64,000 nt of DNA from Bactrocera neohumeralis (taxonomy: Eukaryota > Arthropoda > Insecta > Diptera > Tephritidae): assembly GCF_024586455.1 (NCBI RefSeq), contig NC_065919.1, forward strand, positions 33,270,839-33,334,838, read 5' to 3'. The position numbers were made by a program, and so were the translations under genes. Positions 35,559 through 47,717 of the stretch are shown here, piece by piece. The notes beneath the pieces are model-generated. The model did not search any database, had not been told where the DNA came from, and saw nothing but the letters and a program-made list of their open reading frames with translations. Positions within the stretch are counted from its first letter, which is position 1. Each line of letters begins with the position of its first letter.

Positions 35559-37556
35559 TCAATTAATGCTATTAGCCAGTTTAATATCCATTTCCTTACA
35601 GTATAATGACTTAAAATCTTTTATAATACCCATGTCAAGGCGTTGCAGCTTAGATGTAGTGTTGGGTGGCAATAACTCAATTTTTAAGTGGCTAAGATGA
35701 GGGAAGCCATTATGCGCCGTACAATTGTCTATGAATAGCAATATCATTCGATTATCGGCTGCCAAGGTGTCATTTAACATTTGAAGCCATTTGTTAAATA
35801 ATGTTGTTGTCATCCACGCATACATATATTTTTTAAGCACCTTGGCTTTGCTGACTTTCCGATTAAGCTTAAGTTTTTCAGTGCCATCCATGTTTACAGC
35901 AAAAAAATGGTCACTCAATCTTTACTGTGCTTACCCCCCATTACTTTTCAATTTAAAAGCAATAGGTTAGGTCTGGCAAACATTTATAAAACAACCCAGT
36001 TTCATGAGCATTAAATATATCCTTAGGTTCGTAATCTTTAATCCGATCACTCAACTTTTCCTTCCATTCACAGCAGACGCCTTCACTCACAGAAGAACTT
36101 TCGCCGCACATATTTTTATACTCTCGCAACAATGTTGCTAACGTGAGTATTATAGTTTTGTTCACATAACGGTTGTTTGTAAGTCCTAAAACTAAAAGAG
36201 TCAGATATAGGGTTATATATACCAAAGTGATCAGGGCGACGAGTAGAGTCGAAATCCGGATGTCTGTCTGTCCGTCCGTCTGTCCGTCCGTCCGTCCGTC
36301 TGTCCGTCCGTCCGTGCAAGCTGTAACTTGAGTAAAAATTGAGATATCATGATGAAACTTGGTACACGTATTCCTTGGCTCCATAAGAAGGTTAAGTTCG
36401 AAGATGGGCCAAATCGACCCACTGCCACGCCCACAAAATGGCGGAAACCGAAAACCTATAAAGTGTCATAACTAAGCCATAAATAAAGATATTAAAGTGA
36501 AATTTGGCACAAAGGATCGCATTAGGGAGGGGCATATTTGGACGCAATTGTTTTGGAAAAGTGGGCGTGGCCCCGCCCCCTACTAAGTTTTTTGTACATA
36601 TCTCGGAAACTACTATAGCTATGTCAACCAAACTCTACAGAGCCGTTTTTTTAAGGCATTTCCATATACAGTTCAAAAATGGAAGAAATCGGATAATAAC
36701 CACGCCCACCTCCCATACAAAGGTTATGTTGAAAATCACTAAAAGTGCGTTAACCGACTCATAAAAAACGTCAGAAACACTAAATTTTACGGAAGAAGTG
36801 GCAGAAGGAAGCTGCATCCAGGCTTTTTTTAAAAATTGAAAATGGGCGTGGCGCCGCCCACTTATGGACCAAGAACCATATCTCAGGAACTACTAGACCG
36901 ATTTCAATGAAATTCGGTATATAATGTTTTCTTAACACCCTGATGACATGTACGAAATATGGGTGAAATCGGTTCACAACCACGCCTTCTTCTAATATAA
37001 AGCTATTTTGAATTCCATCTGATGCCTTCTCTGTATAATACGAGTATAAACATTAGGAACCAATGATGATAGCGGAATAAAACTTTACAAAAATACGGTA
37101 TTTGAAAAATATTTAAATGACGAATAATGAAATCTCGATTATCACTTTACCATGCGAGAGTATAAAATGTTCGGTGACACCCGAACTTAGCCCTTCCTTA
37201 CTTGTTAACTGTGATATCGTGCCACCACTGCTTGCCTTAAAATCCATTATGTTCTTAGCTTTAGCAAAAACAAAGCCTTTTCTTTTAATAACCCGCCTCC
37301 AATGGAAACATTACTTTGACGGCATTGTGTAAGCCACAAGAGTAGAGACTTCTCTATATTCGGGTATTCAGCTTGTTTCTGACGTTTCTGTTTACTATGA
37401 GAGGAAGCTTGTATAATAAGATCTTTTTTATGTAGAACTGATGGAGCGTTATTAAATTGTTTTGCCACTTCAATTTTTTTTGGTCCATTATCAACGGCTG
37501 AAATAATCTCTAATTTTTCGCGAATGATAATGTGTTGTTCATACGTTTTTCCGACA
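35559..37556 (-). pseudogene. Pogo/Tigger transposase, interrupted
   Basis: From about 37556 down, the N-terminus reads KLEIISAVDNGPKKIEVAKQ, a CENP-B/psq-type helix-turn-helix, followed by PNIEKSLLLWLTQCR of the second DNA-binding domain. The gene is split by a repeat at 36113-37206. It then resumes with RIKDYEPKDIFNAHETGLFYK, where the usual first catalytic aspartate (NADETG) is histidine. The DDE core follows with ILLFIDNCTAHN and LPPNTTSKLQRLD. The second aspartate is present. Stop codons and the insertion make it inactive. Confidence 0.86.
36113..37206 (+). repeat. Dispersed 1.1 kb repeat, copy N1
   Basis: It is collinear with 61486-62554 and nearly identical to it, from TTTTTATACTCTCGCAAC to CCTTCCTTACTTGTT. 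Near its ends are TATACTCTCGCA and TGCGAGAGTATA, an inverted pair, and it carries a GTCCGTCC/GTCTGTCC microsatellite near 36261-36315. GC-rich GGGCGTGG blocks recur inside. No coding frame is convincing. It is inserted in the Tigger transposase. Confidence 0.88.
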
Positions 37557-37901
37557 TTTTAACGCATCGCTGTTACGCTTGGGAAAAAATCAATAAAAAA
37601 AATCAGAAAAATGAGAGACAGCACTAAATTCAGCATGTATAGCGACATAAAGGCGGCATAATGTCTACAAAACCTAACGGTGACTTAACTGCCAAAAATT
37701 TTACATTGCATTACGAATTATAAGAGGTTACGAACAAAATTACGATTTATAAGAGATTTAATATTCTTTGCGTTGAGAAAAATATTACGAATTAACGTAA
37801 GGAGTTCGAATATCGAATTTTCTTCAAGGGAACAGAAATTTTTACGAATTATTGAGAATTTTGAATTAGCGTACGGTACGAATTATCGCGACTCGACTGT
37901 A

Positions 37902-39939
37902 GTATGCAAAATTTTTTAGTATTTCAAATACCAGAAAAAAATTAAAACTTCATCCGAAATTCCCGTGTCTTCAGCAAAACAACTGCTGGCTGTGAAAACG
38001 CAGTTAAAAACGAGGGCCAGTGTTGATGCGATGGTAAATTTGTACAAGTATATTGATTATACATACTATAAGTGAATCTAGGCGAAGGGTCATTAAGGAA
38101 GTGTGGATGGTGTCCTTCTTTCGTTGCTTCGATTGATTTAATGGCGAACTATAGTTAATTTGGAGTGGCGAGGAGGGAAGCTCTTCCTCTTAATAATATT
38201 ACATATGTATGTATACTAAATTTATTACAGCATTTCAAATATTTTTTTAAATGTCTTTCCGGAACGGACAAAGAAACTATTTGTAGATTTAAGGAATTTT
38301 ATAGCAAATATTATGTATGAATATACATACATATATTATCAAATGTTTTAGCTTGTGCCTTCACAAATGGAAAGTATCTGATGATGACTAATGCAAATGA
38401 ATGTTTTATTTGCGGAAGCAAGCAGGAAAATTTAATATCTTAATAAAAATTATGTTTTATATCGATCCAATATGACTACAGTAATTTTACTATCGTCAAG
38501 GGGGAGTAGAGAAACTATCTGCTGATAAGGTGTACACAAAGACACAGCTGAATGGTGCCCATCCAAGATGACCGGAAATGGTTACATTTGGTTATTTTCT
38601 TAAAATTTATGGAAAGGTTGTCCAAAAGATATTGGTTAATATACTTTTATAATAAAATCTGTTTATTTTAATATATTATCTTTTTAACTGTGGTAAATTA
38701 ATAAATAAGCATAAAAACGTTAGGTGCTAATAAGCAACCATGTCAAATAAGGGGATCTAAATGGTACTTATTCACAGACGAATTTATAAATTAGCAAAAC
38801 CATCTTCCTAAAATAAATAATGCTTCTGATAAAATTGCTAACACTGGAAATTAAATCAATTAGTGCATATAAAGTAATAAGACTGTAAATAATAAAATTC
38901 ATTTACAGGTAGATGATCTTAGAATTTTATTTATTCCTCAACTCTGCTTGATAAAAGAGTGAGTACATAATTGTGCGTGCTATAAAAATTAAATAATTTT
39001 TTTGAAAAAGGGCAAAAAGTTAACAAAATCTGTTCATCAAACCGAAGATGCCGTCTTACAAATGTTCATGTGGAAGCTTCACGACGCCATTTGCAGTACA
39101 CTGTTCACCATATTACAACCACTGACTAAGAGCGCAAACAGCGAATTCCGTAAACCCGTGGCCCGAATCAGCTGATATGACCCATCTTATGGGAGCGCAA
39201 TGTAAATGATCAGCAAACACCGCTTCTACCTTCCGCTTTACCGTAGGATACCGTAGATTTCCACGGTACTTGGATTTTTGCCGTAGAAACGTGTCAGCTG
39301 ATTGCTCTCTCACAACGTAGGGTTGCCAGTCTCGATATAGGTACTATAGTAATTATAAAAATTGCCTTCAATATGTTTGAAATTTTCTTAAACTAACTCA
39401 AAATCAGAGTTGAATGCTATTATTTATAAATATATAAACTATTTTAAATAGTTTGTTTTCAGTTTTGATATTTTATATTATGAAAAGTTGTAATTAAAAA
39501 CTTAGATGTGTACAAAACTATATATGCGTATTGAGCAATGGCAACATTGTTCTGATTTCTACGGGCTAAACTTTTGACACATTATGCATTCTATGGACGG
39601 CAGCTGAGGAAGGTAGTAGCGTTTTTCGCTGTTCCTGCTATAATATGGTTTGGAAAGTTTCTTATTTCACCAGTATCATCTTTTGGTGGACACAGAGGAA
39701 AAAACAATTGGCTATTTTGAAAACTTGTTTTGCGCCATACAAGATTACTTATGGTGCCTTAGCCTAAAAGTATACTAACAACTTATATCTATAATTATTC
39801 AGAAGTTAAGTGAGTTATAGAGCTGGCAAGTATTGCTTATATTGTATTTTTTTTTAATTATTTATATGCATTTTTCTATATAATTATAAACAAATTTTAA
39901 AATTAATGCCAATTATTAAGACACCACCTCTAAGAGGAG
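37902..39939. other. AT-rich spacer, nothing recognised
   Basis: The most structured part is 39110-39330, where a higher GC content and TGCCGTAGAAACGTGTCAGC stand out, but no frame or repeat match supports a call. Confidence 0.4.
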
Positions 39940-39954
39940 TAAATTAAATAAAGC
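39940..39954. repeat. Target-site duplication of RTE copy C, left
   Basis: TAAATTAAATAAAGC, identical to 43086-43100. Confidence 0.9.
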
Positions 39955-42900
39955 TTCTTCTTCTTAATTGGCGTAGAAACCGCTTAAGCGATTATAGCCG
40001 AGTTAACAACAGCGCGCCAGTCGTTTCTTCTTTTCGCTACGTGGCGCCCCACTTGGTCCTTCCAACGGAGTGGAGGTCTTCCTCTTCCTCCGCTTCCCCC
40101 GGCGGGTACTGCGTCGAATATTTTCAGAGCTGGAGTGTTTTCGTCCATCCGGACAACATGACCTAGCCAGCGTAGCCGCTGTCTTTTAATTTGCTGAACT
40201 ATGTCGATGTCGTCGTATATCTCGTACAGCTCATCGTTCCATCGAATGCGATATTCGCCGTGGCTAACGCGCAAAGGACCATAAATCTTTCGCAGAACTT
40301 TTCTCTCGAAAACTCGTAACGTCGACTCATCCGTTGTTGACATCGTCCAAGACTCTGCACCATACAGCAGGACGGGAATTATGAGTGACTTATAGAGTTT
40401 GGTTTTTCTTTGTCGAGAGAGGACTTTGCTTCTCAATTGCCTACTCAGTCCGAAGTAGCACCTGTAGGCAAGAGTTATCCTGCGTTGGATTTCTAGGCTG
40501 ACATTGTTGGTGGTGTTTACGCTGGTTCCAAGATAGACGAAATTATCTACGACTTCAAAGTTATGACTGTCAACAGTGACGTGAGAGCCAAGTCGCGAAT
40601 GCGACGACTGTTTGTTTGATGACAGGAGATATTTCGTCTTGCCCTCGTTCACTGCCAGACCCATTTTCTGTGCTTCCTTGTCCAGCCTGGAGAAAGCAGA
40701 ACTAACGGCGCGGGTGTTGAGGCCGATGATATCAATATCATCGGCATACAACAGCTGTACACTCTTAGAAGATGGTACCTTCTCTATTTAGTTCTGCGGC
40801 TCGAACTATTTTCTCCAAAAGCAGGTTGAAAAAGTCGCACGATAGGGAATCGCCTTGTCTGAAACCTCGTTTGGTATCGAACGGCTCGGAGAGGTCCTTT
40901 CCGATCCTGACGGAGCTTTTGGTGTTACTCAACGTCAGTTTACACAGCCGTATTAGTTTTGCGGGGATACCAAATTCAGACATCGCGGCATAAAGGCAGC
41001 TCCTTTTCGTGCTGTCGAAAGCAGCTTTGAAATCGACGAAGAGGTGGTGTGTCGATTCTCCTTTCACGGGTCTTTTCCAAGATTTGGCGCATGATGAATA
41101 TCTGGTCGGTTGTTGATTTGCCAGGTCTAAAGCCACACTGATAAGGTCCAATCAGTTTGTTGACGGTGGGCTTTAATCTTTTACACAATACGCTCGATAG
41201 AACCTTATATGCGATGTTGAGGAGGCTAATCCCACAGTAGTTGGCGCAGATTGTGGGGTCTCCTTTTTTATGGATTGGGCATAGCACACTTAAATTCCAA
41301 TCGTTGGGCATGCTTTCGTCCGACCATATTTTACAAAGAAGCTGATGCATGCTCCTTATCAGTTCTTCGCCGCCGTGTTTGAATAGCTCGGCCAGCAATC
41401 CGTCGGCCCCTGCCGCTTTGTTGTTCTTCAGGCGGGCAATTGCTATTCGAACTTCTTCATGGTCGGGTAATGGAACGTCTGCTCCATCGTCATCGATTGG
41501 GGAATCGGGTTCTCCTTCTCCTGGTGTTGTGCATTCACTGCCATTCAGCAGGCTGGAGAAGTGTTCCTTCCATAATTTAAGTATGCTCTGGGCATCACTG
41601 ACTAGATCACCTTTGGGGGTTCTACAGGAATACGCTCCGGTCTTGAAACCTTCCGTAAGTCGCCGCATTTTTTCGTAGAATTTTCGAGCATTACCCCTGT
41701 CGGCGAGCTTATCAAGCTCTTCGTACTCACGCATTTCAGCCTCTTTCTTCTTCTGTCTACAAATGCGTCTCGCTTCCCTCTTCAACTCTCGGTATCTATC
41801 CCATCCCGCACGTGTAGTGGTCGATCGTAACGTTGTGAGGTAGGCAGCCTGTTTTCTCTCCGCTGCGACACGGCACTCCTCGTCGTACCAGCTGTTCTTT
41901 TGCACTTTCCGAAAACCAATGGTTTCGGTTGCAGCTGTACGTAAGGAGTTTGAAATGCCGTCCCACAGTTCCCTATACCGAGTTGTTGACGAGTGCTCTC
42001 AGAGAGCAGGAGTGCAAGCCGAGTAGAAAATCGTTCGGCTGTCTGTTGTGATTGCAGCTTCTCGACGTCGAACCTTCCTTGTGTTTGGTGGCGCGCGTTT
42101 TTTGCTGCACAGAGGCGGGTGCGAATCTTAGCTGCAACAAGATAGTGGTCCGAGTCGATGTTAGGACCTCGGAGCGCACGCACATCTAAAACACTGGAGA
42201 CGTGTCTTCCGTCTATCACAACATGATCGATCTGGTTGGTAGTTTTTCGATCCGGAGACAGCTAGGTAGCTTGATGAATCTTCTTATGCTGGAATCTAGT
42301 ACTACAGATAACCATATTTCGGGCCCCGGCGAAGTCAATCAGCCTCAACCCATTAGGGGATGTTTCGTCGTGGAGGCCGAATTTACCGACCGTAATGCCA
42401 AAGACACCTTCTTTGCCCACCCTGACGTTAAAGTCGCCAAGCACGATTTTGAGATCGTGGCGGGGGCATCTCTCATAAGTGCGCTCCAAGCACTCATAAA
42501 AGGCATCTTTGGTCACATCGTCCTTCTCTTCCGTCGGGGCGTGGGCGCAGATCAGCGATATCTTGAAGAACCTCGCTTTGATGCGGAATGTGGCTAGACG
42601 TTCATTCACCGCAGTGAATGATAGTACTCGGCGACGGAGTCTCTCTCCCACCACGAATCCTACACCAAACTTGCGCTTCTTTATATGGCCACTGTAGTAA
42701 ATGTCACAAGGACCTACTCGTCTCTGTCCTTGTCCCTTCCATCGCATTTCTTGGACGGCGGTGATGTCAGCCTTTGTTTTTACGAGGACATCAACCAGCT
42801 GGGCAGCGGCACCTTCCCAATTAAGGGACCGAACATTCCAGGTGCATGCCCTTAATTCGTAGTCCTTCTTTCGTTTGCCATGGTCGTCATCAAAAGGGGG

Positions 42901-43085
42901 GTCTCTCATCCGAGGCTGGTTGTAGCTCTTCACTGGGGGTGTTTTTTACGTGGCGGGTCCCAAACCCAGCGCACAACCCTTGTAGGGAATGTGTAAAAGA
43001 ATCGTTTCTGGCCACTCCCAAGTGAATGGCGATCAGAGAACTTTCCTCACTTGCGTGAACTTCTACACATGACTCCATCCTCCAT
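39955..43085 (-). mobile_element. RTE-like non-LTR element, copy C, full length
   Basis: The 3131-bp element lies between perfect 15-bp direct repeats. On the minus strand it starts with GGAGGATGGAGTCATG and ends with an AAGAAGAAG tail, so both ends are complete. It is the reference copy for the family in this window. Confidence 0.92.
39984..42933 (-). pseudogene. RTE-like endonuclease-reverse transcriptase, copy C
   Basis: The single long gene is nearly whole. The endonuclease at 42262-42933 has RACTWNVRSLNWEGAAAQ, AVQEMRWKG, GVGFVVGERL, SLICAHAPTEEKDD and VLGDFNVRVGK. A TGG-to-TAG change ends the frame near 42265. The endonuclease end and linker lie at 41782-42219. The reverse transcriptase at 40976-41905 and 40765-41151 has AAGADGLLAELFKHGG, NWRN-like NYCGISLLNIAYK, GPYQCGFRPGKSTTDQ and RGFRQGDSLSCDFF. 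YADDIDIIGL lies at the start of 39984-40751, followed by the thumb and the LRWLGHVVRMDE tail. At least three single-base shifts (near 41975, 41040 and 40765) add to the nonsense codon. Insertions like this are made by target-primed reverse transcription. Confidence 0.88.
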
Positions 43086-43100
43086 TAAATTAAATAAAGC
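43086..43100. repeat. Target-site duplication of RTE copy C, right
   Basis: TAAATTAAATAAAGC, identical to 39940-39954. Confidence 0.9.
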
Positions 43101-43957
43101 AGTAAGAAATATATATAGCTATTGAAGAGTTTACCAAAAAGCTTGAGGAAATGGAACAAATATGTACATATGTGCAAAACTCTCATTAAAACTAAATATA
43201 GAGAAGGTTAAACTGCGGACAAGCGTGTGAACTGTCAAGAGCTAACAAAATCCTATTAGTGGATTTCACCACTTTTTTTGTATTACGGAACTCATTGCTC
43301 ATTAAGAAGGAGACAATTTTAATTCAGAAATGAGTGAACAGAGCTGAGTATTGATTGAAAATTATGCTCAGAAATATACCATTGCTATTACAGACATTTA
43401 TTTTTCAGGTCGGCTTTTGCTACGACCATATCTATTTAGTTTAACGTCTGCGGTTTGTCTTCTTAGCACCCGTCATACATAAGGTTCATATCACTGATTG
43501 ATATGTATCAAAAATCATTTTTTTAAAATAGCTCATTATTATGTTTATGCGATCCATTTTAATGTGAATTCATGCAAAATTGATAAATCAGCGCGCAGTA
43601 TTATTTAATTATGCTATTTTTCATGTCTCTAATGTTTGTAGTTAATGTCCAAATAAAAGCCACTTTTTAAATATTTCTTATCTTTGATAATATAATATAA
43701 TTTCATATACATTTACTTATGCAGAGCTCTGTTTGGTATGCCATGCCGGGCGCTTTGGTGTTTTTGATTTTCTTTACTATATATTCCGTGATATGTTACG
43801 TCGCTATATTATCGTAATATCCCATAAAAACATAATACATATATTTTGTACAATAATAATATATTTTTTGTAATTGTAAGAAGCTAAATGTATGTAAATC
43901 ATTCCACCTCTTATCATTTAAAACTTTCATACGCATCTTTCCTGCAGATACATATGT

Positions 43958-44602
43958 ATGTATGTATGTATGTATGCAAGTACAAATCAATTTCAAATCA
44001 AGATATTATCATTTATCAGAAATATAAAAAGCGCGCGCTTCTCTATATTTACGTACAAACATATGTATGTATGTGCGTATGGCATTCTCACACAAATAAT
44101 ATATGCGTACGCATGTAAATCAAAAAATACAAACATTCTTCTGGAAAAAAACAATAGTATCAAAATTCATTATACATACTTACTATATGAGTACACATGT
44201 AAATATGTGCGTATGGCATTCCCACACAAACAATGCATACACAACACACATACTCACATGCGTTCACATGTAGATATGTCACCCGCAAAAATTACAAATA
44301 TTGTTTTACAAAACCAACAATCGTTTGAAAAAGCATCAGAAACCAATATGGCAGCCAAATTGCCGACGTCAAAATTTATAGTAAATTACCCAACAACAAA
44401 ATGTTCATTCATGAACGCAAACGTACTTTCAAAAAGCATATTCGATTCATTCATAAAAGCAGACGCCATTTCATCTCCCCGAGCATGCCTTGCCTACAAG
44501 CGTCTTTTCGCGACGATTTCAAAAGCTAAAAATCATAAATTGAATATATTTCTGAAATGTATGAGAAGGAAAAAGTGTCAACCCCGCAAATATAAGTATT
44601 AA
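43958..44602 (+). CDS. Short ORF of hAT copy I, function unknown
   Basis: The second half of this frame (from MRSHVDMSPAKITNIVLQ to FLKCMRRKK) is also open in copy II (49167-49643) and copy III (51127-51603). I recognise no domain. The first half contains GTATGTATG-derived residues, and the tail is extended by loss of the stop codon that the other two copies use. It could be a small element-encoded protein or simply a frame that stayed open in young copies. Confidence 0.3.
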   Translation: MYVCMYASTNQFQIKILSFIRNIKSARFSIFTYKHMYVCAYGILTQIIYAYACKSKNTNILLEKNNSIKIHYTYLLYEYTCKYVRMAFPHKQCIHNTHTHMRSHVDMSPAKITNIVLQNQQSFEKASETNMAAKLPTSKFIVNYPTTKCSFMNANVLSKSIFDSFIKADAISSPRACLAYKRLFATISKAKNHKLNIFLKCMRRKKCQPRKYKY

Positions 44603-44701
44603 AAAATATTAAAATAAAATAGACAACATAGTTTATTTGTCGATTTTCAATTGAAGAAATGTTTCAAAGAAAATATTCAATATTTCTCTGATTCATGTGT
44701 A

Positions 44702-44946
44702 CAGTCAATCCCGATTAAGTAGTACTCCGCTTAAATGAAAATCAAATCCCTCCCTCATCACTCTTAACAGCCTATATTATATCTTGCTGCATCTCACGGT
44801 TTGTTTTTCAAAACACATAGAAATTATTGTTTTAAGAACGACTCGTTTAAGTATCCGCGGTCGCTTATGTACCATATTATATTTTTATTTTTAACTAATT
44901 ACAAATATCTGTATCTTTGATTGTGGCACATAACCGGGATTGACTG
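44702..44946. mobile_element. Pogo-like MITE nested in hAT copy I
   Basis: A 245-bp unit with inverted ends CAGTCAATCCCG...CGGGATTGACTG (one mismatch in the left end region) is flanked by TA. It occurs at the same place in copies II and III, so it entered the hAT element before that element multiplied. Confidence 0.85.
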
Positions 44947-45922
44947 TATTTGTCAAGGAATGTGAAAAATATTTTGTGATTCTGAAATATTTTTACGCAG
45001 CTGCGTCGATATGTATGCAAGCTCACGCACAAACATACATATTTACGCTGGTTTGTAGGCGGAGCTGTACAGCGGCAAGGGAAGCGGTGACAATCGTTTG
45101 ATTTTTTTTGGTACAGCTCGGATTTTTTACCAACAACACATTGACTTTTTGACAAAACGTGAAGTTCGGCCATTGGTTGTCCGTGACAACGGAGTTTATG
45201 TATGAAATAATGGGTGTATATATTTACACATAAAGTTGTGTGTAGACAAATATACAAACATTATGCGAATAATTCTTTCAAATTTGTTTACATGAACACA
45301 AAATTACATACATATGTGAATATGTGAACTTTATGCGTACGGTTCTTCAAAATCTGTTTGCATGTACACATATGTATTTATATGCATATCACATCGTCTT
45401 TTAAGATGTTATCAAAACTTCTAATGCCCAAAGCATTAAATATGTACATATGTATATGTATAACTTAATAAACCTATATTACTAATAATTATATTAATTA
45501 AATATTTAAGTAATAATACAAACCTTACACTTTATTATACATTTCAACAGATTTAATGGAATTTATCATTAAATAGGTCAAATTGCATATACATACATAC
45601 ATACATACTAATGAGCTTTGTTATCAAATATATGGAGAATATATGTACATATATAAATGATATTCATAGCCGTTTGCGCATTGTAAATATACGAATCTGT
45701 AAGCGTACATTGAAATTAGCATCATTTTTCTCATTTAACACTGAAAATGCTCAATTCTGCTATTTTCGACGCTCCTGCTAAATATTGGTGAAATCCGCTT
45801 ATCGAAAAGAGTACCCCTGATTTTGTGGTGAAATCCACTAATAGAAAAGAGTACCCCTCCAAAAAATTAAATATCGTAAATTTGGCAACGTGGTGAACCT
45901 TCTCTATATTAAACGTTCTCTG

Positions 45923-46255
45923 CTAAATACTTTAAAAGCCGAAAAACTGAAGCTTAAGTCCACTGATGTAAACAATATTACGAATTCGGAATATAGGGTT
46001 GAATTCTCAACAGATGAAGAAGAACTAGCTAAAGAAACTGAATGGATTAAAAAAAGAACAGCTATAAAACGAAAAGCGGAGCCTGATCTTCCGGAAAAAG
46101 TAGATGAAGCCACTTTAAAACCGGTTACACCAAACAAGATTTGTAGGCCTACTGCAAAATCGGAAGGAAAAAACTATTTTACCCTCAAACTTTTAAATAA
46201 TGGAATATACAAGGTAAATACTTTCTCCATAGAGGACTACAGCCAGAGAACTTAG
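45923..46255 (+). other. Orphan coding-like segment between inverted hAT ends
   Basis: The open frame reads LNTLKAEKLKLKSTDVNN, EYRVEFSTDEEELAKETEWI, KKRTAIKRKAEPDLPEKVDE and NYFTLKLLNNGIYKVNTFSI. It is lysine/glutamate-rich, free of the ATAC simple repeats that fill the neighbourhood, and occurs once here. It lies between GTTCTCTG (45915-45922) and CAGAGAAC (46244-46251); the stop codon falls in the latter. It looks like part of a host exon or of another element's Gag-like gene. AAG|GTAAATA near 46213 could be a splice donor. The function is unknown. Confidence 0.45.
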
Positions 46256-46258
46256 AAG

Positions 46259-46765
46259 CAGAGAACATAAAAACATAGAGAAGGTGCAGGTTCGACAGCG
46301 AACATTTGTTAGATTTTGTGCAAGGAATTCGCCGCATTTGTTAACATTGTAGGTCGGAATTCGCCTCGCAATTTTAACATTGCTTACAATTCTCTCACAT
46401 ATTCTAACCGAGAATATGAAGAGACAGAAATATTTGTATTTACGGCATATGATGACATGGCATATAAGCCGAAGCAGAGAATAGGAAGAGACAGAAATAC
46501 ACTCTCAACGAAGAATTTCGTTTTGCTTTTCGTTTATATTTTGATCCATTTTGACAGCGAAAAATGTGTACAAAATACATCTCTCACACAGAGAACATAA
46601 ACAAATTTTTTATGTTCGTTCTTGTCTCACATGCCCAAGGATATGAAGAGACATAAATACATGTATACATGCTCCTTATGATGCTCCCAACAACAGCATT
46701 GTGATATTTTCATGCTTCAATTTTTCTTTTAACTTGGGAATCGCAATGTATGCAAATATGTATGC
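46259..46765 (+). repeat. Second hAT-terminus repeat family, copy (+)
   Basis: It starts CAGAGAACATAAAAACATAG and matches 53230-53748 in reverse complement over its whole length. The first 30 bases resemble the terminus of hAT copies I-III, but the interior differs. No second terminus is seen at the far end. Confidence 0.75.
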
Positions 46766-47717
46766 TCTTTTGCGTTTTGCCGTCGGCAATTCAATATTGA
46801 CATGTAAACATAATTATGATATTAGTATATTTTGTATGACTTGCATATTTAATAATTTTCTTTGATTTTTACATAATATACTATTCTTATAAATATTTTT
46901 ATATAATATTTCCTACTAATAGAAATTAAATTTATCACAACAATGTATACATATGTATGTATGTATGTATGCATGTATGTACATCTTCTATCATATTAAT
47001 CTTATGTCTCTGCACATGCTCATATCATAATCTTATTATGTATGTATACGCATGTGCGCATTCAGAAATTCAAATCATGATTTTATCACTTATCAATATA
47101 ATGTATTACATGCGCGCGCATTGATCTGCATGTTCATACATTCATATATACTTATATGTACATATATTTGCATACATTGCCGAGCAAATAAAGCACAAGC
47201 ATACAAACATACATATGCGTACACATGTGAATATGTCGCCAAAAAAAATTTAAGCATTGTTCTACAAAAACAACAATTGTCTAAATAGCAAAAGCACCAC
47301 AAGTCAATATGGCTGCCAAATTGGCGAAGTTCAAATAACGTAAATTTTACAACAAAAACATTTTCATTCATAAACATAGGAGCATATTCCACAAGCTACC
47401 TCGCTTCATTCATAAAAACAGACGCCGTAACATCTCCCCGAGCATGCCTTTGCCTACAAGCGTCTTTTCGCGACGATGGCAAAAGCTAAAAATCATAAAT
47501 TGAACAACTTTCTGATGATTCTTCACAGAAAGAAGTGACAAAAGTGGCAACATAGCCGTTGTCGATTTACAATATTTGTCCAAAATATTTTTCCGTGACT
47601 CGCAAAAATCTGCGTCGATATGTATGCAAGCTCAAACAAAAACATACATATTTACACTAGCTTGTTGTCGACGCTGTTCGAGCAGCAAGGGAAGCGGTAA
47701 CAATCGGCGATCGTTTG
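46766..47717 (+). mobile_element. Older diverged hAT relative (IV), left part
   Basis: From about 47200 it follows the interior of copies I-III with many differences (CCCCGAGCATGCCTTTGCC, GTCTTTTCGCGACGAT, GCAAGGGAAGCGGTAACAAT). Its short ORF is broken. It is cut at 47717 by copy II and continues at 50351. Confidence 0.65.

Larger units (their letters stand above)
34776..37899 (-). mobile_element. Pogo/Tigger-type DNA transposon with nested repeat
   Basis: Inverted termini CAGTCGAGTCGCGATAATTC (34776) and GAATTATCGCGACTCGACTG (37880-37899) are flanked by TA on both sides (34774-34775 and 37900-37901), as expected for this superfamily. Without the inserted repeat (36113-37206) the element is about 2.0 kb, a normal Tigger size. 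Its transposase gene runs on the minus strand. Confidence 0.92.
43195..45922 (+). mobile_element. Non-autonomous hAT element, copy I
   Basis: The left end reads TATAGAGAAGGTTAAACTGC (43197), with the outermost bases altered. The right end reads TGAACCTTCTCTATATTAAA followed by CGTTCTCTG (45922). The CAGAGAAC terminus is the one known from hobo and Hermes of the hAT superfamily. Inverted subterminal blocks CTATTAGTGGATTTCACC lie near both ends. No transposase is present; a short ORF (to 44602) and a nested MITE are. Confidence 0.8.

Noticed and set aside
36231..36434. Arg/Thr/Asp repeat frames with DGRTDGRTDGQ
   Set aside because: They are translations of the GTCCGTCC/GTCTGTCC microsatellite, which varies in length between the repeat copies.
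43197..45929. CTAAATA on both sides of hAT copy I as a target-site duplication
   Set aside because: The left CTAAATA overlaps what may be an altered terminal repeat (AACTAAATATAGAG against AACGTATAATATAGAG), so the match could be accidental.
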